Assembly: GCA_900320255.1 (NCBI GenBank)
Contig: ONRS01000036.1
Location: forward strand, 1 to 35,279
Length of the DNA stretch: 35,279 bases
Source of the DNA: an uncultured Prevotellaceae bacterium
GTDB lineage: Bacteria; Bacteroidota; Bacteroidia; Bacteroidales; Bacteroidaceae
Reading direction: 5' to 3'
Every line of letters begins with the position of its first letter. Position 1 is the first letter of the stretch. A program made the position numbers and the translations under genes. Below are positions 1-9,040 of this stretch, in pieces. The notes beneath the pieces were generated by a model that ran no database searches, was not told the origin of the DNA, and saw only the letters and a list, made by a program, of their open reading frames with translations.

Positions 1-48
1 ATTAATGCTACGCGCAGCAATTCGTGTAATTCGTTAAATTCGTTGTCA
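1..48. repeat. TTCGT/TAAATTCG word-repeat stretch
   Basis: Degenerate repeats of the word AATTCGT/TAAATTCG lie just upstream of the first gene (for example ATTCGTG, TAATTCGT, TAAATTCGT). The composition resembles the TAAAT/TTCGTAAAT repeats before the dehydrogenase (29240-29277) and before recA (30551-30610), so I class it with the same intergenic repeat family. The left edge is cut by the window, so its full extent is unknown. Confidence 0.5.
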
Positions 49-102
49 AAAAAAGGATTGTATAAACTAATTATGAGTAGTTACTTAAAAACAAATAAGA
101 AC

Positions 103-1206
103 ATGAAACAATTATTGTTTGGCTTTGCCAAGAGTTTGATGTTTGCCGCCACCCTGACACTCTGCAGCGCAAGTATGCTGACATCGTGCGGCACAACAGA
201 AGACAACACCGTGACCATCGCCCCGAAGCCGAAGGAGTACTTCACGCTGTGGAACCAGTGCGAGGCGCTGACTGCCCTGCAGGACTATGTGAAGGACGTG
301 ACGAACCCCACATCGCCGAACTTCATTCCAACGGAGGACCGCATCGCCACATTCGACATGGACGGCACGTTCGTCGGCGAGCTCTACCCCAGCTACTTCG
401 AGTATAACATGCTGGAGTACCGCGCGCTGGACGATGCCACGTACGAGGCACCGAATGACGTAAAGGAAACGGCACAGGAGATTCGCGACTTCGTAAGGAA
501 CGGCAAGAAACTGCCCGACCACTTCGACATGAAGCACGCCTACGCTGCCGCCAAGGCATACAGCGGCATGACGCTGGCGGAGTTCGACGCCTACGTCAAG
601 GCCTACGCCGCCAAGCCTGCCAACGGTTTTACGGGAATGACCTACGGCGAGAGCTTCTACAAGCCCATGCTGCAGGTTTTTGAGTATCTGAAGGACAACG
701 GCTTTACTTATTACGTCGTATCGGGCAGCGACCGTTTCATCTGCCGTGCCCTGGTGGAATCCATCGGCATAGAGCCGAACCGCGTCATCGGCATGGACGT
801 GAAACTGCGCTCCACCAGCCAGGGCACAGAGGAGGGCGTGAACTACACCATGGGCCGCGAGGAGGACCTCGTGCGCACTGACGAGCTCATCATCAAGAAC
901 CTGAAGACCAACAAGGTGCTGCAAATCTCGCAGGAGATAGGCAAGGTGCCCGTACTGTCGTTCGGCAACAGCGGCGGCGACACGGCCATGCACAACTATG
1001 CGCTGAGTAATAAGAAGTACAAGTCAGCCGCCTTCATGCTGATAGCCGACGACGACCAGCGCGACCATGCCAACCGCGAAAAAGCCCTCACACTGGGCGA
1101 GCAGTGGCGACAGGCCGGTTTCCACGTCATTTCGATGCGCGACGACTTCAAGACCATCTATGGCGAGGGCGTGGTGAAGACCGACTTCACCTTCCCCGCC
1201 GAGTGA
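103..1206 (+). CDS. HAD-superfamily phosphatase lipoprotein
   Basis: Predicted phosphoserine-phosphatase/acid-phosphatase-like hydrolase of 367 aa. HAD motif I is DMDGT (nucleophile D85, acid/base D87). Motif II is the Ser in VVSGSDRF, and motifs III/IV are in the GNSGGDTAMH stretch. The N-terminus is a lipoprotein signal peptide, MKQLLFGFAK... with lipobox LTSC (Cys29), so the enzyme should be lipid-anchored in the envelope and face the periplasm or surface. I chose the ATG at 103: it puts the charged n-region directly before the hydrophobic core. Upstream in-frame starts at 43 (TTG) and 73 would add 20 or 10 residues before the signal peptide. The substrate cannot be told from sequence; the family includes phosphomonoesterases that act on small phosphorylated metabolites. 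The gene stands alone, with a terminator behind it. Confidence 0.85.
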   Translation: MKQLLFGFAKSLMFAATLTLCSASMLTSCGTTEDNTVTIAPKPKEYFTLWNQCEALTALQDYVKDVTNPTSPNFIPTEDRIATFDMDGTFVGELYPSYFEYNMLEYRALDDATYEAPNDVKETAQEIRDFVRNGKKLPDHFDMKHAYAAAKAYSGMTLAEFDAYVKAYAAKPANGFTGMTYGESFYKPMLQVFEYLKDNGFTYYVVSGSDRFICRALVESIGIEPNRVIGMDVKLRSTSQGTEEGVNYTMGREEDLVRTDELIIKNLKTNKVLQISQEIGKVPVLSFGNSGGDTAMHNYALSNKKYKSAAFMLIADDDQRDHANREKALTLGEQWRQAGFHVISMRDDFKTIYGEGVVKTDFTFPAE

Positions 1207-1219
1207 AATGCCCTGAAAC

Positions 1220-1252
1220 CTTCCAAATGCGCACAATTTGAAGCGTTTTTTT
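1220..1252 (+). terminator. Rho-independent terminator after the HAD gene
   Basis: CTTCCAAAT (1220-1228) pairs with ATTTGAAG (1236-1243) with one bulged C, followed by a T-rich run from 1246 (GTTTTTTTGC then more T). It lies 14 bases after the stop codon and before the metF promoter. Confidence 0.55.
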
Positions 1253-1284
1253 GCTTTTTTCATGGTAATGTGAGAAAAAAAAGG

Positions 1285-1292
1285 TAATTTTG
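1285..1292 (+). promoter_or_regulatory. Bacteroidetes-type -7 element for metF
   Basis: TAATTTTG matches the -7 consensus TAnnTTTG and is followed by CACCC. The metF ATG is 27 bases downstream. No clear -33 TTTG is visible in the A-rich stretch upstream, so the call rests on the -7 box and its position after a terminator. Confidence 0.55.
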
Positions 1293-1318
1293 CACCCAAA
1301 TGCGCATATTGATACGTC

Positions 1319-2287
1319 ATGACAACAATAGCTGACTACATAACAGAGGAAGGCAACGAGCGGAGGTTCTCATTCGAAGTGCTGCCGCCCCTGAAGGGCA
1401 ACGGCACGGAGGCACTGTTCAGCACCATCGACAAGTTGGTGCCCTTTGACCCTGCCTTTATCAACATTACGACGCACCACTCGGAATACATCTACCGCGA
1501 GCTGCCCGACGGGCAGTTTGAACGGTTGCGCGTGCGCCGACGCCCTGGCACCATAGCCATAGCGGCAGCCATTCAGCAGAAATACCATATTCCTGTGGAG
1601 CCGCACGTCATCTGCAGTGGACGCACCATTGAGGAGATAGAGTACGAGCTGCTCGACCTGCAGTTCTTAGGCATCAGGAACCTGATGCTACTGCGTGGTG
1701 ACAAGGCAAAGGAGGACAGCCGGTTCATCCCCACCCCAGGCGGTCATGCCCATACCACCGACCTGATACGTCAGGTGGTACGATTCAACGAGGGCTATTT
1801 TGCTGATGGCACGCCCATCAAGAACCCAGGCACGAAGTTCGACTTCGGCGTGGCCTGCTACCCGGAGAAGCACGAAGAGGCACCGAACCTGGAGATGGAC
1901 ATGCAATACCTGAAGGAGAAGCAGGACCTGGGTGCGCAGTATGCCGTAACGCAGCTGTTCTATGACAACAGCAAGTACTTCAGCTTTGTGGAAAAGGCAC
2001 GGCAGATGGGCATCACGATTCCTATTGTGCCCGGCATCAAGCCCTTTGCCAAGCTCAGCCAACTGACGGTGGTGCCCAAGACGTTCCACTGTGACATTCC
2101 AGAGGAACTGGCCCGTGAGGTGGTGAAGTGCAAGACTGACGAGCAGGCGCGGCAGTTAGGCATAGAATGGACAACGGCACAATGTGTTGACCTGTATGCC
2201 CACGGTGTGAAGAACATTCACTTCTACACCGTATCGGCCGTTGACAGCGTAGTGGAGATTGCTGGAAGGTTGAGGGTTGAGAGTTGA
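1319..2287 (+). CDS. metF: Methylenetetrahydrofolate reductase
   Basis: Reduces 5,10-methylenetetrahydrofolate to 5-methyl-THF for methionine synthesis; a soluble cytosolic flavoprotein. The 322 aa match the usual length of bacterial MetF TIM barrels. Recognisable family stretches are FSFEVLPPLKGNG near the N-terminus, NITTHHSEY, EPHVICSGRTIEEIEYEL, NLMLLRGD, DFGVACYPEKHEEAPN, GAQYAVTQLFYDN and PIVPGIKP. The ATG at 1319 lies 27 bases behind a -7 box and there is no Shine-Dalgarno site. The last residues (LRVES) and the TGA are encoded by GGTTGAG word repeats at 2268-2288, so the natural C-terminus seems to have been replaced by repeat sequence. It overlaps the upstream leader of the next gene and is probably co-transcribed with it. 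Confidence 0.95.
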   Translation: MTTIADYITEEGNERRFSFEVLPPLKGNGTEALFSTIDKLVPFDPAFINITTHHSEYIYRELPDGQFERLRVRRRPGTIAIAAAIQQKYHIPVEPHVICSGRTIEEIEYELLDLQFLGIRNLMLLRGDKAKEDSRFIPTPGGHAHTTDLIRQVVRFNEGYFADGTPIKNPGTKFDFGVACYPEKHEEAPNLEMDMQYLKEKQDLGAQYAVTQLFYDNSKYFSFVEKARQMGITIPIVPGIKPFAKLSQLTVVPKTFHCDIPEELAREVVKCKTDEQARQLGIEWTTAQCVDLYAHGVKNIHFYTVSAVDSVVEIAGRLRVES

Positions 2288-2288
2288 G
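2268..2288 (+). repeat. Three GGTTGAG heptamers providing the metF stop
   Basis: Units are GGTTGAG (2268-2274), GGTTGAG (2275-2281) and AGTTGAG (2282-2288), followed by CGTTATG, where the next gene's ATG begins (2293). The TGA in the third unit (2285-2287) is the metF stop codon. This is the reverse complement of the CTCAACC repeat found 160 bases downstream inside holB. Confidence 0.85.
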
Positions 2289-2292
2289 CGTT

Positions 2293-3408
<1,116 letters not shown>

Positions 3409-3412
3409 CAGC

Positions 3413-4672
3413 ATGAAAAAGAAGACAGAAAACGAACTCATTACAGGATGTAACCGAGGGTTGTGCATGAAGGCCATCGGCCGACAGGACAGGCAGCTGA
3501 ACACCTACGACTGGCTGGCCGACGTGCCTGGCAATGCAGAATCGACCGACCTGGTGGAAGTGCAGTTCAAACATACCCGCAAGGGATATTACCATAACGT
3601 GAACAACCTGCCGCTGAAGAAGGGTGACATCGTGGCCGTAGAGGCCAACCCAGGTCACGACATCGGCGTGGTGACGCTCACTGGCAGACTGGTGAAGCTG
3701 CAGTTGAAGAAGGCTAACCTGAAGAGTGCCGACGACATTAAGCGCATTTACCGCATTGCCCGTCAGATTGACATGGACAAATTCCGCGAAGCGAAGGCAC
3801 GTGAGCACGCCACCATGATAGAGAGCCGCGAAATAGCCAAGGGACTGGGTCTGCAGATGAAGATTGGCGACGTGGAGTACCAGGGTGACGGCAACAAGGC
3901 TATTTTCTACTACATAGCCGACGAGCGTGTGGATTTCCGCCAGCTCATTAAGGACCTGGCCGCAGCCTTCCATGTACGTATAGAGATGAAGCAGATTGGC
4001 GCACGTCAGGAGGCAGGACGCATAGGCGGTACTGGTCCCTGCGGACGTGAGCTCTGCTGTGCTACGTGGATGAAGAACTTCTCCAGCGTAAGCACCAGTG
4101 CGGCCCGTTTCCAGGACATCTCGCTCAACCCCCAGAAGCTGGCCGGCATGTGCGCCAAGCTGAAGTGCTGTCTGAACTACGAGGTGGACGACTACATTGA
4201 GGCCTCGAAGAAACTGCCCAGCAAGGAGGTGATGCTGCAGACTCAGGATGCGGACTACTACCTCTTCAAGAGTGACATCCTGGCAGGCCTGCTGACCTAC
4301 TCTACCGACAAGAACATTGCCGCCAACCTGGAGGTAATCACGGCAGAGAGAGCCAAAGCGGTGATTGAACTGAACCGACAGGGCGAGAAACCAGAGTCGC
4401 TGCAGGAAGACGGAAACGTCAAGGAGCAGGGTCCCATTGACCTGGCAACGCAGGAGAGCATCAACCGCTTTGACAAGGCAAAGAAAAAGAAGAAGCGCAA
4501 AAAAGCTAACGCTAACCCTAACGTTAACGCTAACCCTAACGCTAACACCCAACGCTCAACACCCAACACCCAACACCCAACGCCCAACACCCAACACCCA
4601 ACGCCCAACAAGCGGCGTCCGAATGACAAGCCGAAGGAAAAGAAAAGGGAGAACAAGAGCAATAATGACTAA
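3413..4672 (+). CDS. ricT: PSP1-domain protein, RicT/YaaT-like
   Basis: 419 aa cytosolic protein of the PSP1 C-terminal-domain family. In Firmicutes, RicT (YaaT) is part of the RicAFT iron-sulfur complex that affects RNase Y and RNA maturation; the role in Bacteroidota is not established. Diagnostic here is the cysteine-rich PSP1 segment GGTGPCGRELCCATWM followed by KLAGMCAKLKCCLNYE (about residues 203-262). A helical stretch (DDIKRIYRIARQIDMDKFREAKAREHA) precedes it. The last ~60 residues are low-complexity, encoded by two adjoining repeat arrays, and lie outside the conserved domain. It starts 4 bases after the holB stop and overlaps gldH by 8 bases, so the genes are one operon. The ricT-gldH adjacency is typical of Bacteroidetes. 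Confidence 0.85.
   Translation: MKKKTENELITGCNRGLCMKAIGRQDRQLNTYDWLADVPGNAESTDLVEVQFKHTRKGYYHNVNNLPLKKGDIVAVEANPGHDIGVVTLTGRLVKLQLKKANLKSADDIKRIYRIARQIDMDKFREAKAREHATMIESREIAKGLGLQMKIGDVEYQGDGNKAIFYYIADERVDFRQLIKDLAAAFHVRIEMKQIGARQEAGRIGGTGPCGRELCCATWMKNFSSVSTSAARFQDISLNPQKLAGMCAKLKCCLNYEVDDYIEASKKLPSKEVMLQTQDADYYLFKSDILAGLLTYSTDKNIAANLEVITAERAKAVIELNRQGEKPESLQEDGNVKEQGPIDLATQESINRFDKAKKKKKRKKANANPNVNANPNANTQRSTPNTQHPTPNTQHPTPNKRRPNDKPKEKKRENKSNND
4505..4546 (+). repeat. Seven GCTAAC-type hexamers in ricT
   Basis: GCTAAC, GCTAAC, CCTAAC, GTTAAC, GCTAAC, CCTAAC, GCTAAC in direct succession. Being six bases, they encode a dipeptide repeat (Ala/Pro/Val-Asn) in the C-terminal tail. Confidence 0.95.
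4547..4609 (+). repeat. Nine ACCCAAC-type heptamers in ricT
   Basis: Nine units of ACCCAAC with variants GCTCAAC (second) and GCCCAAC (sixth, ninth). The length is exactly 63 nt = 21 codons, so the reading frame is kept and a seven-residue Thr/Pro/Asn/Gln/His pattern results. The opposite strand of the same word (GTTGGGT and relatives) recurs in the gldH-rodA gap and in the dehydrogenase gene. Confidence 0.95.
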
Positions 4673-5132
4673 GAGCAAGTTTCTCATAATGATACTGTTT
4701 ACGGTTGCATGGGCTTTAGCGTCATGCAACCGTAACACCGTATATAGTCACTATGAGGATACTTCGCTTGATGGTTGGGAGCGAACTGACACCCTGAAAT
4801 TCAACGACATAGTCATCAAGGCCAATGCCGACTACATAGAAGAAGTTGGCATTCGCATCAGTGACCGTTTCCCCTTTCAAAGTCTCTTTTTAGTGGCAGA
4901 ACAACATGTGCGTCCCTCCGGCACGTTCAGGACTGACACGTTCAGCTGTAAGCTCATTGACAGAAACGGCTACGTAAAGGGACGCGGACTGACCTATTTC
5001 CAATACAACTTCCACCTGACCACGCTCCACCTGAATGCCGGCGACACGCTGGACGTCTGCATCAAGCACAACATGAGACGAGAAATTCTGCCCGGAGTGG
5101 CAAACATCGGCATAACACTGTCGAAGAGGTGA
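4665..5132 (+). CDS. gldH: Gliding-motility-type lipoprotein GldH
   Basis: 155 aa outer-membrane-type lipoprotein. MTKSKFLIMILFTVAWALASC is a signal peptide ending in lipobox LASC with lipidation at Cys21. The mature part is a small beta-rich domain (YSHYEDTSLDGWERTDTLKF, IRISDRFPFQSLFLVAEQH, GRGLTYFQYNFHLTTLHLNAGD) characteristic of GldH. GldH is needed for gliding in Flavobacterium, but close homologues are kept in non-gliding Bacteroidales, where the role is unclear. The start at 4665 overlaps the ricT stop by 8 bases; a longer open frame to 4437 is only a repeat-driven extension. The TGA stop (5130-5132) lies in the first unit of the following repeat array. Confidence 0.88.
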   Translation: MTKSKFLIMILFTVAWALASCNRNTVYSHYEDTSLDGWERTDTLKFNDIVIKANADYIEEVGIRISDRFPFQSLFLVAEQHVRPSGTFRTDTFSCKLIDRNGYVKGRGLTYFQYNFHLTTLHLNAGDTLDVCIKHNMRREILPGVANIGITLSKR

Positions 5133-5193
5133 TGGGTGATGGGTGATGGGGTGATGGGGTGATGGGTGTTGGGTGATGGGTGTTGGGTGATGT
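5129..5193. repeat. Nine GTGATGG/GTGTTGG units between gldH and rodA
   Basis: Units of 7-8 bp: GTGATGG, GTGATGG, GTGATGGG, GTGATGGG, GTGATGG, GTGTTGG, GTGATGG, GTGTTGG, GTGATGT. The array starts on the gldH stop codon and ends 4 bases before the convergent rodA stop, so it fills the whole intergenic gap. No hairpin terminator is visible there. Confidence 0.95.
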
Positions 5194-5196
5194 TGT

Positions 5197-6669
5197 CTAT
5201 GACCGCACGAGGTTTCGGCCTGCATCGATGCGCAGGAAAATGAAGAGCAGGAAGGTGAAGCCCCACAACGAAGAGCCACCGTAGCTGAAGAAGGGCAGCG
5301 GAATGCCTATGACAGGCGTCAGGCCCAGCACCATGCCCACATTGATGAAGACATGGAACAGGAAGATGCTGGCCACACTATAGCCATAGACACGCCCAAA
5401 GCGGAACGGTTGTCGTTCGGACAAGACAATAAGCCTTAATATCAATGCAAGGAACAGGAGCAATACACCGGCCGACCCCAGGAAACCTTCCTCTTCGCCC
5501 ACGGTGCAGAAAATGAAGTCAGTGTCTTGCTCCGGCACGTACTTCAGCTTGGTCTGCGTGCCATTCAGGAAACCTTTTCCCTCCAAGCCGCCAGAGCCAA
5601 TGGCTATTTCACTCTGGTGCACATTATAGCCAGCACCCTTCAGGTCTTCCTCCAACCCCAGCAACACGTTGATACGTGTACGCTGGTGCTTCTCCATAAC
5701 GTGGTTCAGCACGTAGTCAGCCGAATAGAAGAAGGCCATGGAGCCTATGGCAAAGAGCACGATAAAGTAATAGTTGCGAATGCGCGACCCTATGGCCTGC
5801 CACAGCAGGTAGCCTATCAAGAGCACAATGAGCACCAGCTGCACCCACACCACATCGAAGGGCACTACATAGACAGAGACGAGGACAGCCAGCAACGTAA
5901 TGCCAACGCAATAGAACGCTATCTGCAGGAAAAGCTTACGGTTCTGGCAATATACATAGACCAAGCCTGCCGTAAACAGCTGAATCATCAGCAGCACAGA
6001 GAAGCGTCCTATCGACGTAGGTGTACCTAAGAGCATGCTGTTCTCGAAGCGAATGCCCACCACGAAATAGATGACGGCAGCCACGCCAGTAAAGAGTATG
6101 GAGCCAGGCATTCCCTCACGGTAGAACATCAGAAAGAAGGCAAAATACACCAGTGCCGAACCCGTCTCACGCTGCAGGATGATGAACATCATGGGCACGA
6201 AGATGATGGCCAAGGTGATAAGGAAGTCCTTCCACTTATGGATGCTATAGCCGTAAGTGCTCATGAACTTCGCCAACGCCAGCGCCGTGGCAAACTTCGC
6301 AAACTCAGCCGGTTGCAGTCGTAACGGCCCCAGTACCAGCCACGAGCGTGAGCCCTTGATAGAATGTGGATTGAAGATGGTGGCAAAAAGCAGCACCAGC
6401 AACAGGCCATATATAATAAAGGAGAAGGTATCGTAGAAGCGGTCGTCGAGCATGAGAATGATGAAACCGAGGGTGATGGATGTTCCAATCCACACAATCT
6501 GCATGCCCGAACGGGTACTCAGACTGAAGATGTCAGTATCGCCATAGGTATAGCTGGCACCACAGACACTGATCCAGCCGAACGTCAGCAACGCCAGGTA
6601 AAGCAATATCGTCCACCAGTCAAGCGAACGCAGCACACTCGTACTCTTCCTATCTCTCGACTGACCCAT
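5197..6669 (-). CDS. rodA: RodA, SEDS peptidoglycan glycosyltransferase
   Basis: Polymerises lipid II into glycan strands for cell elongation, as partner of PBP2. 490 aa, polytopic inner-membrane protein with about ten hydrophobic segments. SEDS family marks are KGSRSWLVLGPLRLQPAEFAKF, LQRETGSALVYFAFF, the large loop with AIGSGGLEGKGFLNGTQTKLKYVPEQDTDFIFCTVGEEEGFLGS, and the C-terminal GIPLPFFSYGGSSLWGFT. It is longer than E. coli RodA (370 aa) because of extra membrane segments in the middle. The start ATG at 6669 overlaps the upstream PBP2 gene by 20 bases. It is the last gene of the purH-mre operon. Confidence 0.95.
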   Translation of the reverse strand: MGQSRDRKSTSVLRSLDWWTILLYLALLTFGWISVCGASYTYGDTDIFSLSTRSGMQIVWIGTSITLGFIILMLDDRFYDTFSFIIYGLLLVLLFATIFNPHSIKGSRSWLVLGPLRLQPAEFAKFATALALAKFMSTYGYSIHKWKDFLITLAIIFVPMMFIILQRETGSALVYFAFFLMFYREGMPGSILFTGVAAVIYFVVGIRFENSMLLGTPTSIGRFSVLLMIQLFTAGLVYVYCQNRKLFLQIAFYCVGITLLAVLVSVYVVPFDVVWVQLVLIVLLIGYLLWQAIGSRIRNYYFIVLFAIGSMAFFYSADYVLNHVMEKHQRTRINVLLGLEEDLKGAGYNVHQSEIAIGSGGLEGKGFLNGTQTKLKYVPEQDTDFIFCTVGEEEGFLGSAGVLLLFLALILRLIVLSERQPFRFGRVYGYSVASIFLFHVFINVGMVLGLTPVIGIPLPFFSYGGSSLWGFTFLLFIFLRIDAGRNLVRS

Positions 6670-8503
6670 AAGCTATCCTCCTGTGCTGAATCTCAGTAGC
6701 CTTACGCTCTGAGGACTCAGAAAGTTTTCCATGAATGTACTGTTCCATGATGAGCCCGCCAATGGGCACGCCGTAAGTGGCACCCCAGCCGCCGTTCTCC
6801 ACATAGACGGCAACGGCAATCTGTGGATTGCTCTTAGGTGCAAAACCCATGAAGACGGAGTGGTCATGACCGCGGTTCTGAGCCGTACCAGTCTTGCCGC
6901 AGGCCTCGAAGTCGTAGCCTCTCAGCGCATGACAGGTGCCGCCCAAAGCCGAAGCACGCATGCCCTCCACCACGAAGTCATAAGCCTCGCGGCTGGCCAT
7001 GGTGTAGTGTCGTTTGGTGAAAAGGGTATCGAGCGGTTCGCCCTCCACCTTCTTCACGATGTGTGGTGTATAAAAGAATCCGCGATTGGCAATGGTGGCT
7101 CCTAAGTTGGCTATCTGAAGCGGCGTAGCACCAACCTCACCCTGTCCGATCGAGATGGAGATAATGGTCAGTCCGCTCCAGGAGCCTTTATAGTTCCTGT
7201 CGTAGAACTCCGCATTAGGAATCATGCCGCGCTTCTCACCAGGCAAATCTACGCCCAGCGGATAACCGAAGCCCATGGACACCATGTAGTCGCGCCAGCG
7301 GTTCATGGCCTCCTGCACCGTCTTATACTTCGTGCGGTTGCCCATCATGTAGTAGAGTCCCCAGCAGAAGTAGCCGTTACACGATGTGGAGAGTGCCGGT
7401 ACCAGTGACAGCGGCGACCCATGGCCGTGACAGCCCACATGCAGTCCCTTGAAATTAAAGCCACGCGCACAGGGGTAGCGCGTCTCTGTGGGATGAAGAA
7501 TGCCTTCTGTCATGAAGGTCAGTCCCTGCGAGGTCTTGAAGGTGGAGCCTGGCGGATAGACACCCATGATGCTTCTGTTCAGCAGGGGTTTCCAGGCATC
7601 GCGGCTCAGAATGGCGTGGTTCTTTGAGCGGAGCCGTCCCACCATCATGCGAGGGTCGTAGCTGGGCGACGACACCATGCAAAGCACCTCACCCGTCTTG
7701 GGGTCAAGTGCCACAATACTGCCAATCTTGCCTTCCATGAGTCGCTCACCCAGTGCCTGCAAGTCCAGGTCAAGGCTCAGCGTCAGCTTCTTGCCGGGCT
7801 TGGGCTTTCGGTCGAGTGCACCGTTCTGGTAGCGGCCTTTTATACGGCCATGGGCATCGCGCAGCAAAATCTGTATGCCCTTCTCGCCACGCAGCTGTTT
7901 TTCGTAGCTTCGCTCCACGCCCAGCTTTCCGATGTAGTCACCAGGGATGTAGTAGTCGTCCTGTTCAATGTCGGCAGGCGACACCTCTGCCACGTCACCC
8001 AGCACATGGGCGGCATAGGGGTAGCTGTACTGTCTGATACTGCGTCGCTGCACGTAGAAGCCAGGGAAGCGGAACATCTTCTCCTGAAAGAGGCTGAAGT
8101 CCTTGTCAGAGAGCTGACTAATGAGCATCTGCTGGGTGAAGCGCGAATAGCCCGGATTCTTGTTTTTATCCTTCATGGTGGTTATTCGCCTGATAAAGTC
8201 CTCCTTGGTGATGTTCAGTGCCTCGCACAGTTCGAGCGTGTCAAGATGGTCGCCCACTTCGTTCATGACCACCATCACGTCGTAGGCCGGCTGGTTATAC
8301 ACCATCAGCTTGCCGTTACGGTCGGTGATGATGCCTCGCGAAGGGTACTCTATTTTCTTTAGAAAGGCATTTGAGTCGGCACTCTTCTTGTAGTCATCGC
8401 TCGTAATCTGGAGCATGAAGAGCCGGATGATATAGACTATGACAATAAAAATAGCCACACCACCAATCACAAAGCGCCGGTTGTCTAACTCAAAGTCTTT
8501 CAT
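6650..8503 (-). CDS. mrdA: Penicillin-binding protein 2, elongation transpeptidase
   Basis: Class B PBP that cross-links peptidoglycan during elongation; the RodA partner. 617 aa. N-terminal membrane anchor is FVIGGVAIFIVIVYIIRLFML (about residues 11-31), then the dimerisation/pedestal domain (YPSRGIITDRNGKLMVYN). The transpeptidase domain has all three catalytic motifs: S320-T-F-K323, S374-C-N376 and K537-T-G539. It starts 10 bases after the mreD stop and overlaps rodA. It would be a target of beta-lactams such as mecillinam by family knowledge. Confidence 0.95.
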   Translation of the reverse strand: MKDFELDNRRFVIGGVAIFIVIVYIIRLFMLQITSDDYKKSADSNAFLKKIEYPSRGIITDRNGKLMVYNQPAYDVMVVMNEVGDHLDTLELCEALNITKEDFIRRITTMKDKNKNPGYSRFTQQMLISQLSDKDFSLFQEKMFRFPGFYVQRRSIRQYSYPYAAHVLGDVAEVSPADIEQDDYYIPGDYIGKLGVERSYEKQLRGEKGIQILLRDAHGRIKGRYQNGALDRKPKPGKKLTLSLDLDLQALGERLMEGKIGSIVALDPKTGEVLCMVSSPSYDPRMMVGRLRSKNHAILSRDAWKPLLNRSIMGVYPPGSTFKTSQGLTFMTEGILHPTETRYPCARGFNFKGLHVGCHGHGSPLSLVPALSTSCNGYFCWGLYYMMGNRTKYKTVQEAMNRWRDYMVSMGFGYPLGVDLPGEKRGMIPNAEFYDRNYKGSWSGLTIISISIGQGEVGATPLQIANLGATIANRGFFYTPHIVKKVEGEPLDTLFTKRHYTMASREAYDFVVEGMRASALGGTCHALRGYDFEACGKTGTAQNRGHDHSVFMGFAPKSNPQIAVAVYVENGGWGATYGVPIGGLIMEQYIHGKLSESSERKATEIQHRRIAYGSVER

Positions 8504-8513
8504 AGAGGAAATG

Positions 8514-9035
8514 CTAAATCTGGGGTTCCGCTAACTTTCCACCTTTGGCGTATTCAAACACCCAAATAAGCACAGCAGTAAGTGCCGTACTGGCCACGGC
8601 AGACAGCAGCCACTGTTCCCAATTGAAGAAGTTAAAGGCCTCTAACGCAAAGAATACAAGACAGTAGAGCAACACCAGTGGCATGGAATAAAACGTGTAT
8701 TTGCCAAAGCCTAAAGAGCGCAACGTCGGTTCGAAGTTCTCTATGGCATCCCTTGGCACAAAGAGTTCCAAATAATATGGCTGTATGGCAGCTATCAGCG
8801 TCAGCGACGCACAGGCCACGCCAGGTGTGTTGGAGAACGTGTCATTGACCAGTCCGAGTGAGAAGCACCACAACAGTAGTGCCCACTTGGGGTAGTTACG
8901 TGGAAACAGCAGCACGAAATAGATGTAGAGCAGCGGCGTGGCATAGCCGAACAGGTGCATGCGGTTCAGCACCAGCACCTGCGCCAGGCATAGTATAATA
9001 AAGAGAGCCAACCGTTTCAGTGCGTCTATAGCCAT
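8514..9035 (-). CDS. mreD: Rod-shape protein MreD
   Basis: 173 aa, very hydrophobic with about five predicted membrane segments (ALFIILCLAQVLVLN, PLLYIYFVLLF, ALLLWCFSLGLV, MPLVLLYCLVFFAL, VASTALTAVLIWVF). MreD is poorly conserved in sequence, so the call depends on size, topology and position between mreC (5-base gap) and mrdA (10-base gap). It is thought to link MreC to the elongasome in the inner membrane. Confidence 0.88.
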   Translation of the reverse strand: MAIDALKRLALFIILCLAQVLVLNRMHLFGYATPLLYIYFVLLFPRNYPKWALLLWCFSLGLVNDTFSNTPGVACASLTLIAAIQPYYLELFVPRDAIENFEPTLRSLGFGKYTFYSMPLVLLYCLVFFALEAFNFFNWEQWLLSAVASTALTAVLIWVFEYAKGGKLAEPQI

Positions 9036-9040
9036 GTTAC

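Noticed and set aside
43-102. Upstream TTG/ATG starts for the HAD lipoprotein
   Set aside because: They would put 20 or 10 polar residues in front of a complete lipoprotein signal peptide; the ATG at 103 is the sensible start.
1206-1319. Riboswitch upstream of metF
   Set aside because: The leader behind the -7 box is under 30 bases, too short for a SAM or other known riboswitch; the hairpin at 1220-1243 belongs to the preceding gene.
4437-4664. N-terminal extension of gldH
   Set aside because: The frame is open only because the ricT hexamer and heptamer repeats have no stops in any frame; the lipoprotein signal starts at 4665.
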